The position numbers were made by a program, and so were the translations under genes. A stretch of DNA of 64,000 nt from an uncultured Veillonella sp. GTDB lineage: Bacteria; Bacillota; Negativicutes; Veillonellales; Veillonellaceae. Below are positions 1 through 6,366 of this stretch, piece by piece (within the stretch, counting starts at the first letter, position 1; each line of letters begins with the position of its first letter). The stretch lies in assembly GCA_900544365.1 (NCBI GenBank), contig UQVF01000002.1, forward strand, positions 23,279-87,278. Reading direction: 5' to 3'. The notes beneath the pieces are model-generated. The model searched no databases and was not told the DNA's origin. It saw only the letters and a list, made by a program, of their open reading frames with translations.

Positions 1-351
1 CTTGCTAATAAACGTGTAGGTGTTCAAATCGGTACAGTGCCTGTGGAAATGGCGAAAGCAATCCCAGGGACAGATGTAAAAGAAATGGATTCCAATAGTA
101 ACATTTTCATGGCATTACAAGCAGGTACAATTGATGGCGCTATCATCGACCAAGCGGTGGCTATGTACTACTTGAAACAAGGCGCAGATAAAGATCTTAA
201 ATTGGTAGGAGAAGGCACAGATGCACCTCCATTCGTATTAGGATTCAATAAATCTAACACAGCATTACGTGACAAAGTTAACGAAGCTTTGAAAGCGATG
301 CGTGAAGATGGAACATATCAAAAAATTTATGATAAGTGGTTTGCAAAATAG
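1..351 (+). CDS. Amino-acid ABC transporter substrate-binding protein, C-terminal part
   Basis: The reading frame is open from base 1, so the gene starts left of the window; only the last 116 residues are visible. The segment has the family 3 solute-binding-protein pattern: a stretch like GTVPVEMAK followed by ALQAGTIDGAIID (hinge region and ligand lobe), then the closing helix pattern LRDKVNEALKAMREDGTYQKIYDKWF that ends nearly all polar amino-acid binding proteins. The mature protein would work outside the cytoplasmic membrane and pass an amino acid to an ABC permease. The ligand cannot be told from this fragment. The next gene is convergent and a structured repeat lies between them. Confidence 0.85.
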   Translation, partial: LANKRVGVQIGTVPVEMAKAIPGTDVKEMDSNSNIFMALQAGTIDGAIIDQAVAMYYLKQGADKDLKLVGEGTDAPPFVLGFNKSNTALRDKVNEALKAMREDGTYQKIYDKWFAK

Positions 352-355
352 TTCT

Positions 356-528
356 GCTATGTAGCCTGTAGCGATTTTAACTAAATATTGCAAAGGGAAG
401 AGCACGGTATACTCCTCACAAACGGTATTTCATAATGTTTGTTCGGAGCACACCGTGCTCTTCTTGTATTTGTGTAATTTAGTTAATAAGGTCGCCACAA
501 GGTTACTACGCATGACTGCGTTCCTCAG
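356..528. repeat. Structured intergenic repeat, complete copy A
   Basis: About 173 bp with nested symmetry. The outer ends are imperfect inverted repeats (left GCTATGTAGCCTGTAGCG, right CGCCACAAGGTTACTACGC). Inside lies a perfect 11-bp stem, AAGAGCACGGT (399-409) against ACCGTGCTCTT (452-462). Closely related copies occur at 60105-60276 and, split by the prophage, at 1639-1718 plus 42480-42591. It lies between convergent genes, so the inner hairpin may also end transcription from both sides. It looks like a MITE- or BIME-type interspersed repeat. Confidence 0.75.
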
Positions 529-532
529 AGAG

Positions 533-1539
533 TTATAGGGTATGCGCTAGTTTAATATATTCCCGGATGCGTTCACAAGAGTTGTGAAAGGCTTCTTGTT
601 CGCTTGGTGTTAGGTGTAATGTTAGGATTTCCTCGATGCCGTTTTTGCCGATGATGGCAGGGACGGATGCAAAGACGTTGTGTTCGCCGTATTCGCCTTC
701 TAATTTGCAGGATAGAGGTAATACTTTTTGTTCATCGTGGAAGTAGGCACGGATAATCTCCGTAACGGATGCAGCGATGCCAAATTCTGTAGATCCTTTT
801 CCGATGAGGACTAGGTAACCACCGTATTTCATTTGTTCGACTACAGCATTTTCATCAAAGGTTGGGAAACGGTGAGGGAGCTCTTGTTGAAGTTCTTTTA
901 AAGGTTTGCCAAATACTGTAACGTGAGACCAAGGGACCATAGCGCTTCCACCATGTTCACCCATAGCGTAGCAAGATAAGGAACGGCGATGTACATGGAT
1001 TTGTTCCGCCACTAATCGTTGTAAACGAGCAGAGTCTAATGATGTGCCAGAAGAGATTATTTTATGTTTTGGGTAGTCTAAGTATTCCTGTACATAGGCT
1101 GCCACTACATCGGCAGGGGGGGGAAAGCTGGAGAGAAAAACCGGTGGATATCTGCCACTACATCGGCAGGGTTGGAAATGCTGACGATAAAACCGTTGAA
1201 GCCAGAGGATTTCACACGAGGTAAAAATTCACGTAATACTTCTATGGTGGAGCCTAGTGTATCTAGTCGATCTTGTTCTGGGGAAGGCAGAGGGCCAGCA
1301 GAAATAACGAGAATATCGCAGTCACTGATATCTTCAGGTTCACAAGCGAAGGCTTCCACACGATGGGGTAAGTAACTTACGGCATCATTAATATCGGTAG
1401 CTTGGGCAATAGCTTTATCTTTGTCGATATCCACCATGTATAACTGGTCAACCTCTCCTTGAGTAGCAAGGGAAAATGCCACGTGGGATCCTACATGACC
1501 GGTGCCGATAATGGCAACTTTTCGTAGTTTTATAGACAT
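533..1539 (-). pseudogene. L-lactate/malate dehydrogenase family gene, frameshifted
   Basis: Two abutting reading frames (1105-1539 and 533-1105) together make one NAD-dependent 2-hydroxyacid dehydrogenase of the LDH/MDH superfamily. The N-terminal half has the Rossmann motif IGTGHVGSHVA and the ISNPADVV strand; the C-terminal half has SGTSLDSARLQR and the catalytic His motif MGEHGGS. The frame is broken by an imperfect 53-bp tandem duplication at 1099-1204. Removing one unit restores ...NPADVVAAYVQEY... exactly. The substrate loop (GPLPSPEQDR) has neither the usual LDH Gln nor the MDH Arg, so the substrate (lactate, malate or another 2-oxoacid such as oxoisocaproate) is open. The gene is either genuinely broken or hit by an assembly error. 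Confidence 0.8.
1099..1204. repeat. Imperfect 53-bp tandem duplication inside the dehydrogenase gene
   Basis: The 19-mer CTGCCACTACATCGGCAGG occurs at 1099-1117 and 1152-1170. The bases after it are recognisably the same sequence in both units, but the left unit is degraded, with a run of extra G and scattered substitutions. The 53-bp unit is not a multiple of three and causes the frameshift. The noisy copy next to a clean one resembles a low-quality read end joined into an assembly. Confidence 0.75.
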
Positions 1540-1638
1540 AGAAATCCTCCTATTTTGAAAATTGAAAGTATATTATTAAATCGTAATATGTATTAGGATA
1601 AAACTTTTAAGGTCTTACGTCAACACGTCACTTGTTTT

Positions 1639-1718
1639 GCTATGCAGTCTCTGGCGTTTGTAACTAAATATGATAAAGGGAAGACCGTAACACACCCTTT
1701 CTCAAACTATACAGTGGT
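1639..1718. repeat. Left half of interspersed repeat B, interrupted by the prophage
   Basis: Begins GCTATGCAGTCTCTGGCG like the left arms of copies A and D, continues through the left side of the inner stem (AAGACCGTAACA, 1681-1692), and breaks off in the loop at the att core. The matching right side (TGTTACGGTCTT, exact reverse complement) is at 42512-42523, on the other side of the prophage. Confidence 0.8.
1705..1718. other. Prophage attachment site attL core
   Basis: The 14-mer AACTATACAGTGGT occurs here and again at 42480-42493. Left of this copy and right of the other copy the sequence matches the two halves of one interspersed repeat, so these are the host flanks. Between the two copies lies phage sequence, with the integrase gene next to this site. 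Confidence 0.75.
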
Positions 1719-1737
1719 AATAATTACATAAATTCAG

Positions 1738-1770
1738 AAACCCCGTAACCATGCGTGTTTACGGGGTTTT
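1738..1770 (-). terminator. Terminator after the integrase gene
   Basis: Stem AAACCCCGTAA (1738-1748) with TTTACGGGGTTT (1758-1769). It lies just downstream of the integrase stop and is roughly symmetric, so it could stop transcription on both strands. Confidence 0.6.
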
Positions 1771-1793
1771 CTCATTTTTGATTTACTCTAATT

Positions 1794-2894
1794 TTAGGCA
1801 TTTTCTAGACGGTTGCTCAACTGTTGCTCAACCTTTTGAAGATCATCACCGAACGGAAGTTTATTCACGGCATCGATATATTGTGTGATAGTTTTATGAG
1901 TATATACTCCTTGTGTGATATTGTTCTGTGTAGAATGTCCTACTATGTTTTTGATTAAAATTTCTGGAACATCATAGTCGCTGCACAATGTAATGAATGT
2001 ATGGCGAGTATCATGGGGCTTGCGTCTATCCATCCCCAATCGCTCACATAGTTCAGTCAACCTTCTTCTATATCCATCCTGCCCAATAATACCATCCATT
2101 AAGCATATTGACCGCTTAAATTTGGCTGTAGCGTATAACTCCTGGATGAATGGGGCGATGCACTCGGCAATAGGAATGATGCGGTCACGTCCTGCATCGG
2201 TCTTTGAACCTCCTACCATATATCGCTCTTTTAGGTGAATGTCATTGACTTTCATGGATAAAAGTTCACTTAACCGAACTCCAGTATAAACGTAAATTAG
2301 TACAATTTTAACAATCTGTTCATCCTGGTGTAACCAAAGTTTGTATATATCTTCTTCACGGAACGGGGTTGCCTTCTTAACAGATGTAGCATTCTTGCTG
2401 ATAATAATGTCTTTCATATAATTTTTAACAAGCACTTCATTTTTAATAGCTATATTACACGCTTTTATCAATGTTGATTTTATAACATCTTGATACGATT
2501 TGCTGTACGTAAATTTATCAAAAAGGGGTTGTACATGAGCGGTTCTTAGTGCGGTTATATCCATTGCTAGAATGGGTTTCATCATCTTTTTAACAGCATT
2601 AATTACCTCTATTCGACCTGCTGAAAGGCCCTCGCGTTCAGCTTCTTCAAAATACCATTGAAAGCACTGCTCAACAGTGATCACTCGTTTTTTCTCCAAT
2701 GCGGTAGGGTCGATGGAGAATAGGGCCAATGCCTCGTAGGCTTCCTTTTGACTTGCGTAAGTACCTAGAGTTTTACGAATTGGCTTGCCATCGTCAGTCC
2801 ATCCAGTCGTGATGACTGCACGAAATGGCTTGCGTAATTTCTTATGCTTCATTTTATAAACGGAGCCAGATCCATTAGAACGTTTTAATGCCAT
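1794..2894 (-). CDS. int: Prophage integrase (tyrosine recombinase)
   Basis: A 366-residue phage integrase that joins attP to attB. The N-terminal region (SNGSGSVYKMKHKKLRKPF) is a Lys/Arg-rich arm-type DNA-binding domain, followed by a SAM-like core-binding domain around residues 60-150 and the catalytic domain. Catalytic residues are visible: Arg in YTGVRLSELL, His-x-x-Arg in HDTRHTF, His in GHSTQ, and Tyr in GVYTHKT. The start is placed at the ATG at 2894, preceded by AAAGGTGG; a GTG four codons upstream is possible. It is next to attL and transcribed towards it, as usual for temperate phages. It differs clearly from the second recombinase at 36.9 kb. Confidence 0.92.
   Translation of the reverse strand: MALKRSNGSGSVYKMKHKKLRKPFRAVITTGWTDDGKPIRKTLGTYASQKEAYEALALFSIDPTALEKKRVITVEQCFQWYFEEAEREGLSAGRIEVINAVKKMMKPILAMDITALRTAHVQPLFDKFTYSKSYQDVIKSTLIKACNIAIKNEVLVKNYMKDIIISKNATSVKKATPFREEDIYKLWLHQDEQIVKIVLIYVYTGVRLSELLSMKVNDIHLKERYMVGGSKTDAGRDRIIPIAECIAPFIQELYATAKFKRSICLMDGIIGQDGYRRRLTELCERLGMDRRKPHDTRHTFITLCSDYDVPEILIKNIVGHSTQNNITQGVYTHKTITQYIDAVNKLPFGDDLQKVEQQLSNRLENA
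1811..1834. repeat. Integrase arm-type repeat, left
   Basis: A tandem direct repeat of about 10 bp (TTGCTCAAC twice). The 24-bp block is repeated at 42411-42434 with one mismatch. Both lie inside the phage, about 45-95 bp from the att cores. This position and arrangement fit arm-type binding sites for the integrase N-terminal domain. The left copy overlaps the 3' end of the integrase gene. Confidence 0.5.
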
Positions 2895-2944
2895 AAAAAT
2901 AACCACCTTTCATGTGTAGCAAATACACCTAAAAAGTGGTACAA

Positions 2945-3030
2945 TATATGTGTTGAATATTTGTAGATGTACCACCCTTAGGTATGTTCAGAATTTACCT
3001 CTCCAGTTGGCGCTGGGGAGGTATTTTTTT
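2945..3030 (+). ncRNA. Possible small RNA ending at a strong terminator
   Basis: The plus strand between int and the ImmA-like gene (both on minus) holds a terminator, ACCTCTCCAG (2997-3006) with CTGGGGAGGT (3013-3022), followed by seven T. Upstream is a TACAAT box (2939-2944) and an inverted repeat GTGGTAC...GTACCAC. No plus-strand gene lies upstream, so the terminator suggests a short plus-strand transcript of about 80-90 nt. The -35 region is poor and the start is a guess. Confidence 0.3.
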
Positions 3031-3114
3031 ATGTAATTTTAAAACCTGATTTGATTCCATTTTGTTGAGGTCAACAAAATCGAGCGCTTTAGCTATTTCT
3101 ATTTTGGAAAGAAC

Positions 3115-3393
3115 TCAATCAATGAACTGATAGAAGAAGTTGATTTCATCTTCATTGAACCCTGTTTCGTTGCCATGCAAGAGGGATTCTATAACCCCGG
3201 CATGCATGTCTTGAGTAAAATGCCCCTCCATGATGTGAGATACCTCGTGGGCGATGCTTTCTTTGAGTACATCCATAGGCTTGTTACTGTTCACTAGGAT
3301 GGTGTAACAGCCTTCATCCTCACTCGTGCACAGTGTAGCGTTTATTTTTCTTGGTAATTGATTCGTATACAGTATAGTGATATTAATCTCTAT
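3115..3393 (-). CDS. ImmA/IrrE-type zinc peptidase, short, non-standard start
   Basis: Frame of about 90 residues ending at 3115. It contains the metallopeptidase helix AHEVSHIMEGH (HExxH zinc motif), a downstream acidic helix, and an N-terminal LPRKINATLC strand as in short phage ImmA proteins. The family cleaves or opposes the phage repressor in ICEBs1-like circuits. There is no ATG/GTG/TTG at the expected 5' end. The frame opens at ATA/ATT directly after AGGGGGT, overlapping the repressor stop; the first ATG is internal, just before the HExxH. Either a rare start codon is used or the start was mutated (ATG to ATA). Confidence 0.65.
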   Translation of the reverse strand: MEINITILYTNQLPRKINATLCTSEDEGCYTILVNSNKPMDVLKESIAHEVSHIMEGHFTQDMHAGVIESLLHGNETGFNEDEINFFYQFID

Positions 3394-3752
3394 TTACCCC
3401 CTCGTAAACGATTTACTAAATCAACCACATAATCTAAATCTTCATCGCTTAAATCCTTAGCAGCATCTAACAATATGCCCTCTTGAACTCTTGCATATTC
3501 TGCTTTGGCGTTTACAGCTGGGTCGATGTAATATTCTTGCTGTTCATCTTCCCAACCCATAAGGTATGAAGGTGTAACATGCAACGCTTCAGCAAATTTT
3601 GCGATTTTATTTCTTGATATATCTACTTGACCAGACTCAATTTTGTTAATTGTTGATCTAGACTTATAGCCCATGCGTTTTGCCAGTTCATCTTGTGAGT
3701 ATCCTAATTCTATTCTTCTGTTTTTAATTTTTTCATATATGGTTAATTCCAT
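3390..3752 (-). CDS. CI-like phage repressor (XRE family)
   Basis: 120 residues. An N-terminal HTH_3 domain (residues 5-60: IKNRRIELGYSQDELAKRMG, then STINKIESGQ) is followed by an acidic C-terminal tail that probably oligomerises. It sits in the genetic switch, divergent from the Cro-like gene at 3904, with back-to-back promoters in between. It overlaps the ImmA-like gene downstream by 4 bp. It lacks a LexA/S24 self-cleavage domain, so derepression would come through the peptidase rather than RecA. Start ATG has GGAGGAC upstream. Confidence 0.85.
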   Translation of the reverse strand: MELTIYEKIKNRRIELGYSQDELAKRMGYKSRSTINKIESGQVDISRNKIAKFAEALHVTPSYLMGWEDEQQEYYIDPAVNAKAEYARVQEGILLDAAKDLSDEDLDYVVDLVNRLRGGK

Positions 3753-3775
3753 AATAATTGTCCTCCTATGTAATT

Positions 3776-3804
3776 ATTCTAGCACTTAAGAGAAAAAAAT
3801 TCAA
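3776..3804 (-). promoter_or_regulatory. Repressor promoter
   Basis: On the minus strand, TTGAAT (3804-3799) and TAGAAT (3781-3776) are spaced exactly 17 bp and lie 24 bp upstream of the repressor start. Confidence 0.5.
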
Positions 3805-3832
3805 CAAAAATTGATGAAAATGAAAAAAATAG

Positions 3833-3871
3833 TTGACTTAAAATCTACAAAGGTATATACTGTGATTGTAG
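3833..3871 (+). promoter_or_regulatory. Rightward early promoter with overlapping operator
   Basis: TTGACT (3833-3838), 17-bp spacer, TATACT (3856-3861). An inverted repeat CTACAA (3845-3850) / TTGTAG (3866-3871) straddles the -10 box and is a good candidate operator for the repressor or Cro. A related GTAGAA/TTCTAC palindrome lies at 4111-4127. Confidence 0.6.
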
Positions 3872-3903
3872 AAAATAATTCAACAGAAAAGGAGGTAAAA
3901 GAT

Positions 3904-4110
3904 TTGTATAATGGAGAACTTTTGAAGGCTATTATTGAAAAATCAGGAGTAAAGTTAAAATTTATTGCTCTACGGCTTGGAATCTCGCCATATGGTTTAA
4001 AGTTGAAGCTAGATGGAGTTAATGAATTTAAAAATAGTGAAATGATAGCTCTTTCAGAACTATTAAAACTATCATGTAATGATAGGGAAAAAATTTTTTT
4101 TGGCCTATAA
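3904..4110 (+). CDS. Cro-like DNA-binding protein
   Basis: 68 residues with a single helix-turn-helix fold (LLKAIIEKSGVKLKFIALRLG, then the recognition-helix region). It is the first rightward gene of the switch and divergent from the CI-like repressor, the usual place for cro. I chose TTG 3904 because AAAGGAGG (3888-3895) sits 8 bp upstream; a longer in-frame ATG at 3811 would start upstream of the promoter's -10 box. Confidence 0.65.
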   Translation: MYNGELLKAIIEKSGVKLKFIALRLGISPYGLKLKLDGVNEFKNSEMIALSELLKLSCNDREKIFFGL

Positions 4111-4127
4111 GTAGAAAAATATTCTAC
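4111..4127. promoter_or_regulatory. Palindromic operator-like site
   Basis: GTAGAA-AAATA-TTCTAC, a perfect 6+6 inverted repeat directly after the cro-like stop codon. It shares its half-site with the TTGTAGAA arm at 3866-3873. Confidence 0.4.
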
Positions 4128-4154
4128 AAACAACCACGGAAGTGAGGTGATGGG

Positions 4155-4295
4155 ATGTATTTAAATGACAAAGACTTTAGGCGGTCGCTGATACAAGATA
4201 TTACAGATAAGATAGACAATATCTTATTAGGTGTATCATTTGGAGCAAGTATCATTGCTTTATTTATTGCCCTAGTAACCATATCCTGGCGTTAG
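4155..4295 (+). CDS. Small membrane protein
   Basis: 46 residues: a charged N-terminus (about 22 residues rich in Asp, Arg and Lys) followed by one hydrophobic segment (ILLGVSFGASIIALFIALVTI). GAGGTG lies 6 bp upstream of the ATG. Its 3' end overlaps the convergent gene at 4264 by 32 bp. Function unknown; the topology suits a membrane-anchored lysogeny protein. Confidence 0.5.
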   Translation: MYLNDKDFRRSLIQDITDKIDNILLGVSFGASIIALFIALVTISWR

Positions 4296-4668
4296 GGTAA
4301 AGTGAAAAGAATAAGGCTACCATGGAAATAAGGATAGGAACAGTCCTAAAAAATCTATCTTCAATACGAATTTTACGACGCTCAGTGTAATCAAAGTCAT
4401 AATCTTCAATGGCTTTTAACCCTGAATCAGTAATAAATAAAAATTTGCTGACAGAAATGGACGTGATACCAGTTGATTCATCTAATATGAATTTGCTTTT
4501 GTAGTCCACGAATAAAGCAGTATTAAGTAATTGCACTCGGTACGGAATTGTTTTGAAAGTTTTAAACTCTTGTAAAACTTCATCAATAGTTATATCACGT
4601 TCCTGATAGAAGGCTAAGTATTTAAGAAGATTAATATCAATAGGTGTAAGTTCTTTATAAGATTGCAT
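4264..4668 (-). CDS. Unknown protein with winged-helix-like N-terminus and C-terminal membrane anchor
   Basis: 134 residues. The start is set at the ATG at 4668, preceded by AAAGGAGGTGATTAT; the longer frame upstream has no ribosome site. Residues 1-100 look alpha/beta with an INLLKYLAFYQERDITIDEVLQ helical segment of the kind seen in small winged-helix proteins. The last 25 residues form a transmembrane helix (TVPILISMVALFFSLYP). It is transcribed leftward inside the rightward early region, so it is probably expressed in the lysogen. I do not recognise the family. Confidence 0.55.
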   Translation of the reverse strand: MQSYKELTPIDINLLKYLAFYQERDITIDEVLQEFKTFKTIPYRVQLLNTALFVDYKSKFILDESTGITSISVSKFLFITDSGLKAIEDYDFDYTERRKIRIEDRFFRTVPILISMVALFFSLYPNARIWLLGQ

Positions 4669-4772
4669 ATAATCACCTCCTTTCAAGGTGATTATAACAC
4701 AAATAGTGGGGAGGTGATGAGGTGTGGATTTAGTTTTTAAAGTCAAAATACAACGTTATTCATGGTACCTGA

Positions 4773-4868
4773 GTTTCAGTCCCCGCAATGGGGAGATAAT
4801 TCTAAATAATATCAACAAGCGCATTCATTGTGACAACTTATATGTTTCAGTCCCCTAGATGGGGCTAT
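4773..4868 (+). repeat. Two CRISPR-repeat-like units, one spacer length apart
   Basis: GTTTCAGTCCCC-GCA-ATGGGG (from 4773) and GTTTCAGTCCCC-TAG-ATGGGG (from 4844) agree over a 12-mer and a 6-mer, then in ATAA. Each contains a small CCCC/GGGG stem. The start-to-start distance is 71 bp, typical of a repeat plus spacer. No cas gene is in the window. They lie in the gap between a leftward gene and the early promoter at 4895. They could be a degenerate mini-array, phage solitary CRISPR repeats, or simply two palindromic operators. Confidence 0.5.
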
Positions 4869-4894
4869 AAAGGTGGTAGTAAAACCTATTTAAT

Positions 4895-4923
4895 TTGATT
4901 ATAGGCTTGCATATGCTTATAAG
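4895..4923 (+). promoter_or_regulatory. Early promoter after the CRISPR-like units
   Basis: TTGATT (4895-4900), 17-bp spacer, TATAAG (4918-4923), 36 bp upstream of the XRE gene at 4960. It could drive the long early operon. Confidence 0.45.
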
Positions 4924-4959
4924 TCAATGAATACTTTCAGCAAAAAGGAAGGTATAAGA

Positions 4960-5142
4960 ATGAATTTATATGAAAACATTAAGAAAAAGTGCAAGGAGCG
5001 AGGCATCAGCATTGCCAAGCTAGAGCGAGCCACTAAACTTTCCGTAGGCAGTATATCTCATTGGAGAGTATCAGAGCCTAAAGTAGGAAATGCAAAGGCT
5101 GTGGCGGATTACCTTCATTGCACTATTGATGAATTGCTGTAA
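4960..5142 (+). CDS. Small XRE-family regulator
   Basis: 60 residues that are essentially one HTH_3 domain (MNLYENIKKKCKERGISIAKLERATKLSVGSISHW). It ends YLHCTIDELL, the usual last helix of short XRE proteins. Start chosen at the ATG with AAAAGGAAGG upstream; an in-frame ATG at 4927 has no ribosome site. First gene of the rightward early operon; a second XRE gene follows 14 bp later. Confidence 0.75.
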   Translation: MNLYENIKKKCKERGISIAKLERATKLSVGSISHWRVSEPKVGNAKAVADYLHCTIDELL

Positions 5143-5156
5143 GGAGGTGAAGAAGG

Positions 5157-5540
5157 ATGACAAAAGAAGAATTTGGGGCACACTTACAAAGCCTGTTAGA
5201 ATCGCGAGGATTATCTCAGAAAAGACTTTCAATGTTGACTGGAATTAGGGAGTCAACTATATCTGATTGGATTAATGGGAAGTATTACCCAAAGCAAGAT
5301 AAACGGTTGCTTATTGCAAAGGCTTTAAATATTCCGCCTGATCGTTTATTTGCGCTCGATGAGGATAAACCACCAACAGAAGGTGACTATTGGAAGAAAG
5401 ACAAATATAAAGAACTGATAGAACTATCTACATCTATCGTGGATAGAATGGATGACGATGGGATAGCACTTTCAAAAGGCGATGTGAATACGTTGCTAGA
5501 GTTGTTAAGGCTAGAAATTATGTATCGGTACAGAATGTAA
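5157..5540 (+). CDS. XRE-family regulator with acidic C-terminal domain
   Basis: 127 residues. HTH_3 domain at residues 5-62 (LESRGLSQKRLSMLTGIRESTISDWING, then LNIPPDRLF), followed by a helical acidic region. Strong GGAGGTGAAGAAGG ribosome site. Paired with the smaller XRE gene upstream; likely an early antirepressor or regulator. Confidence 0.75.
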   Translation: MTKEEFGAHLQSLLESRGLSQKRLSMLTGIRESTISDWINGKYYPKQDKRLLIAKALNIPPDRLFALDEDKPPTEGDYWKKDKYKELIELSTSIVDRMDDDGIALSKGDVNTLLELLRLEIMYRYRM

Positions 5541-5552
5541 GGAGGTGATGAC

Positions 5553-5633
5553 GTGGAGGATTTCTTAGCAGGATTTTTTGCAGGCGTTGGCATTACATTA
5601 TTAGCGGTAGTGATAACTATCAAATTTGGATGA
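5553..5633 (+). CDS. 26-residue membrane peptide
   Basis: GTG start 6 bp after GGAGGTGATGAC. The peptide (VEDFLAGFFAGVGITLLAVV...) is a single transmembrane helix. It lies tightly between two real genes in the operon, and its stop overlaps the ribosome site of the next. Function unknown. Confidence 0.45.
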   Translation: MEDFLAGFFAGVGITLLAVVITIKFG

Positions 5634-5643
5634 GGAGAAAACC

Positions 5644-5865
5644 ATGTTACCAGGATTAGCACCACAACAAAGACAATATTTATATGAACTACATAATAAG
5701 TCAGCGAAGGAAGCAGAGAAGAACTTAGACTTATGGCTAGAAGGCTACGATGATGAGAACGAGGCTTATTACGTATACAATCAAGAGCTTGAAAGAGCCA
5801 AGGTATATGCTGAACTAGGCGGATTCCCGCCAAATAAATTTATAAAGGAGGAATCGGGGTGCTGA
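5644..5865 (+). CDS. Small helical protein, member 1 of a four-gene tandem family
   Basis: 73 residues, soluble, acidic, predicted helical. Near the N-terminus it has LAPQQRQYLYELHNK, and near the end a helix ELERAKVYAELGGF. The same two-helix layout recurs in the next three genes (LTGEQNQEL, LTEEQREYL, ISKEQEEFI). Start ATG at 5644, chosen because GAGGAG lies 7 bp upstream. It overlaps the next gene by 7 bp. Family and function not recognised. Confidence 0.6.
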   Translation: MLPGLAPQQRQYLYELHNKSAKEAEKNLDLWLEGYDDENEAYYVYNQELERAKVYAELGGFPPNKFIKEESGC

Positions 5866-6080
5866 TAAAACTAACAGGTGAGCAAAATCAAGAGTTGCAG
5901 GCTAGATATAAGGAAGCCGTGGACAATGCGCTTAAATATAAGCAGTTGGCAAATATGAATCCTGATCTGCGCTCATATTATTGCGATATGTTCTGGGATA
6001 ATTGGGGCCAAGCAACTGCGTATTATTTATTGGGACAGTTTGAGTTAGACCCAAGGCTTAAGGAGCAAATTTATGGATAG
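5859..6080 (+). CDS. Small helical protein, member 2 of the tandem family
   Basis: 73 residues, GTG start after AAAGGAGGAATC. It aligns with its neighbours: LTGEQNQELQARYKEAV at the start and WGQATAYYLLGQFELDP later. Overlaps the flanking genes by 7-8 bp, so translation is coupled. Function unknown. Confidence 0.6.
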   Translation: MLIKLTGEQNQELQARYKEAVDNALKYKQLANMNPDLRSYYCDMFWDNWGQATAYYLLGQFELDPRLKEQIYG

Positions 6081-6366
6081 CAATGAATTTTACAAATCAC
6101 TCACAGAAGAGCAAAGAGAATACTTAGAAGAAAGGCTCGATGTGCTGGTGGAGGTAGCCCATGATTATTTTGATGAGTGGGTAGAATATAATGAAGTACG
6201 CGACTTAATCGATTTTATTAGGTTAGTAAAGGATGCCAAGCGGATTAGTATCATCACAGGTGTTATAAGCGATTCTTTTATTGACTTATTAAAATCAGAT
6301 AGAGGTCGGTTTATTAAGAACAGAGACAGCTTTATTTCTTTGATGGAGGAACGTATTAATGGATAG
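6073..6366 (+). CDS. Small helical protein, member 3 of the tandem family
   Basis: 97 residues, with MDSNEFYKSLTEEQREYLEERLDVLVEVA at the start (compare MDRGEFAASISKEQEEF in member 4) and a second helix VKDAKRISIITGVISDSF. Longer than members 1 and 2 by a charged C-terminal tail. Overlaps both neighbours by 8 bp. Function unknown. Confidence 0.6.
   Translation: MDSNEFYKSLTEEQREYLEERLDVLVEVAHDYFDEWVEYNEVRDLIDFIRLVKDAKRISIITGVISDSFIDLLKSDRGRFIKNRDSFISLMEERING

Noticed and set aside
1172..1375. Plus-strand frames opposite the dehydrogenase gene
   Set aside because: No ribosome site, no family resemblance; antisense shadows of the LDH/MDH frame.
4773..4868. A true CRISPR array
   Set aside because: Only two diverged units and no cas genes; kept as a repeat pair, not called as an array.
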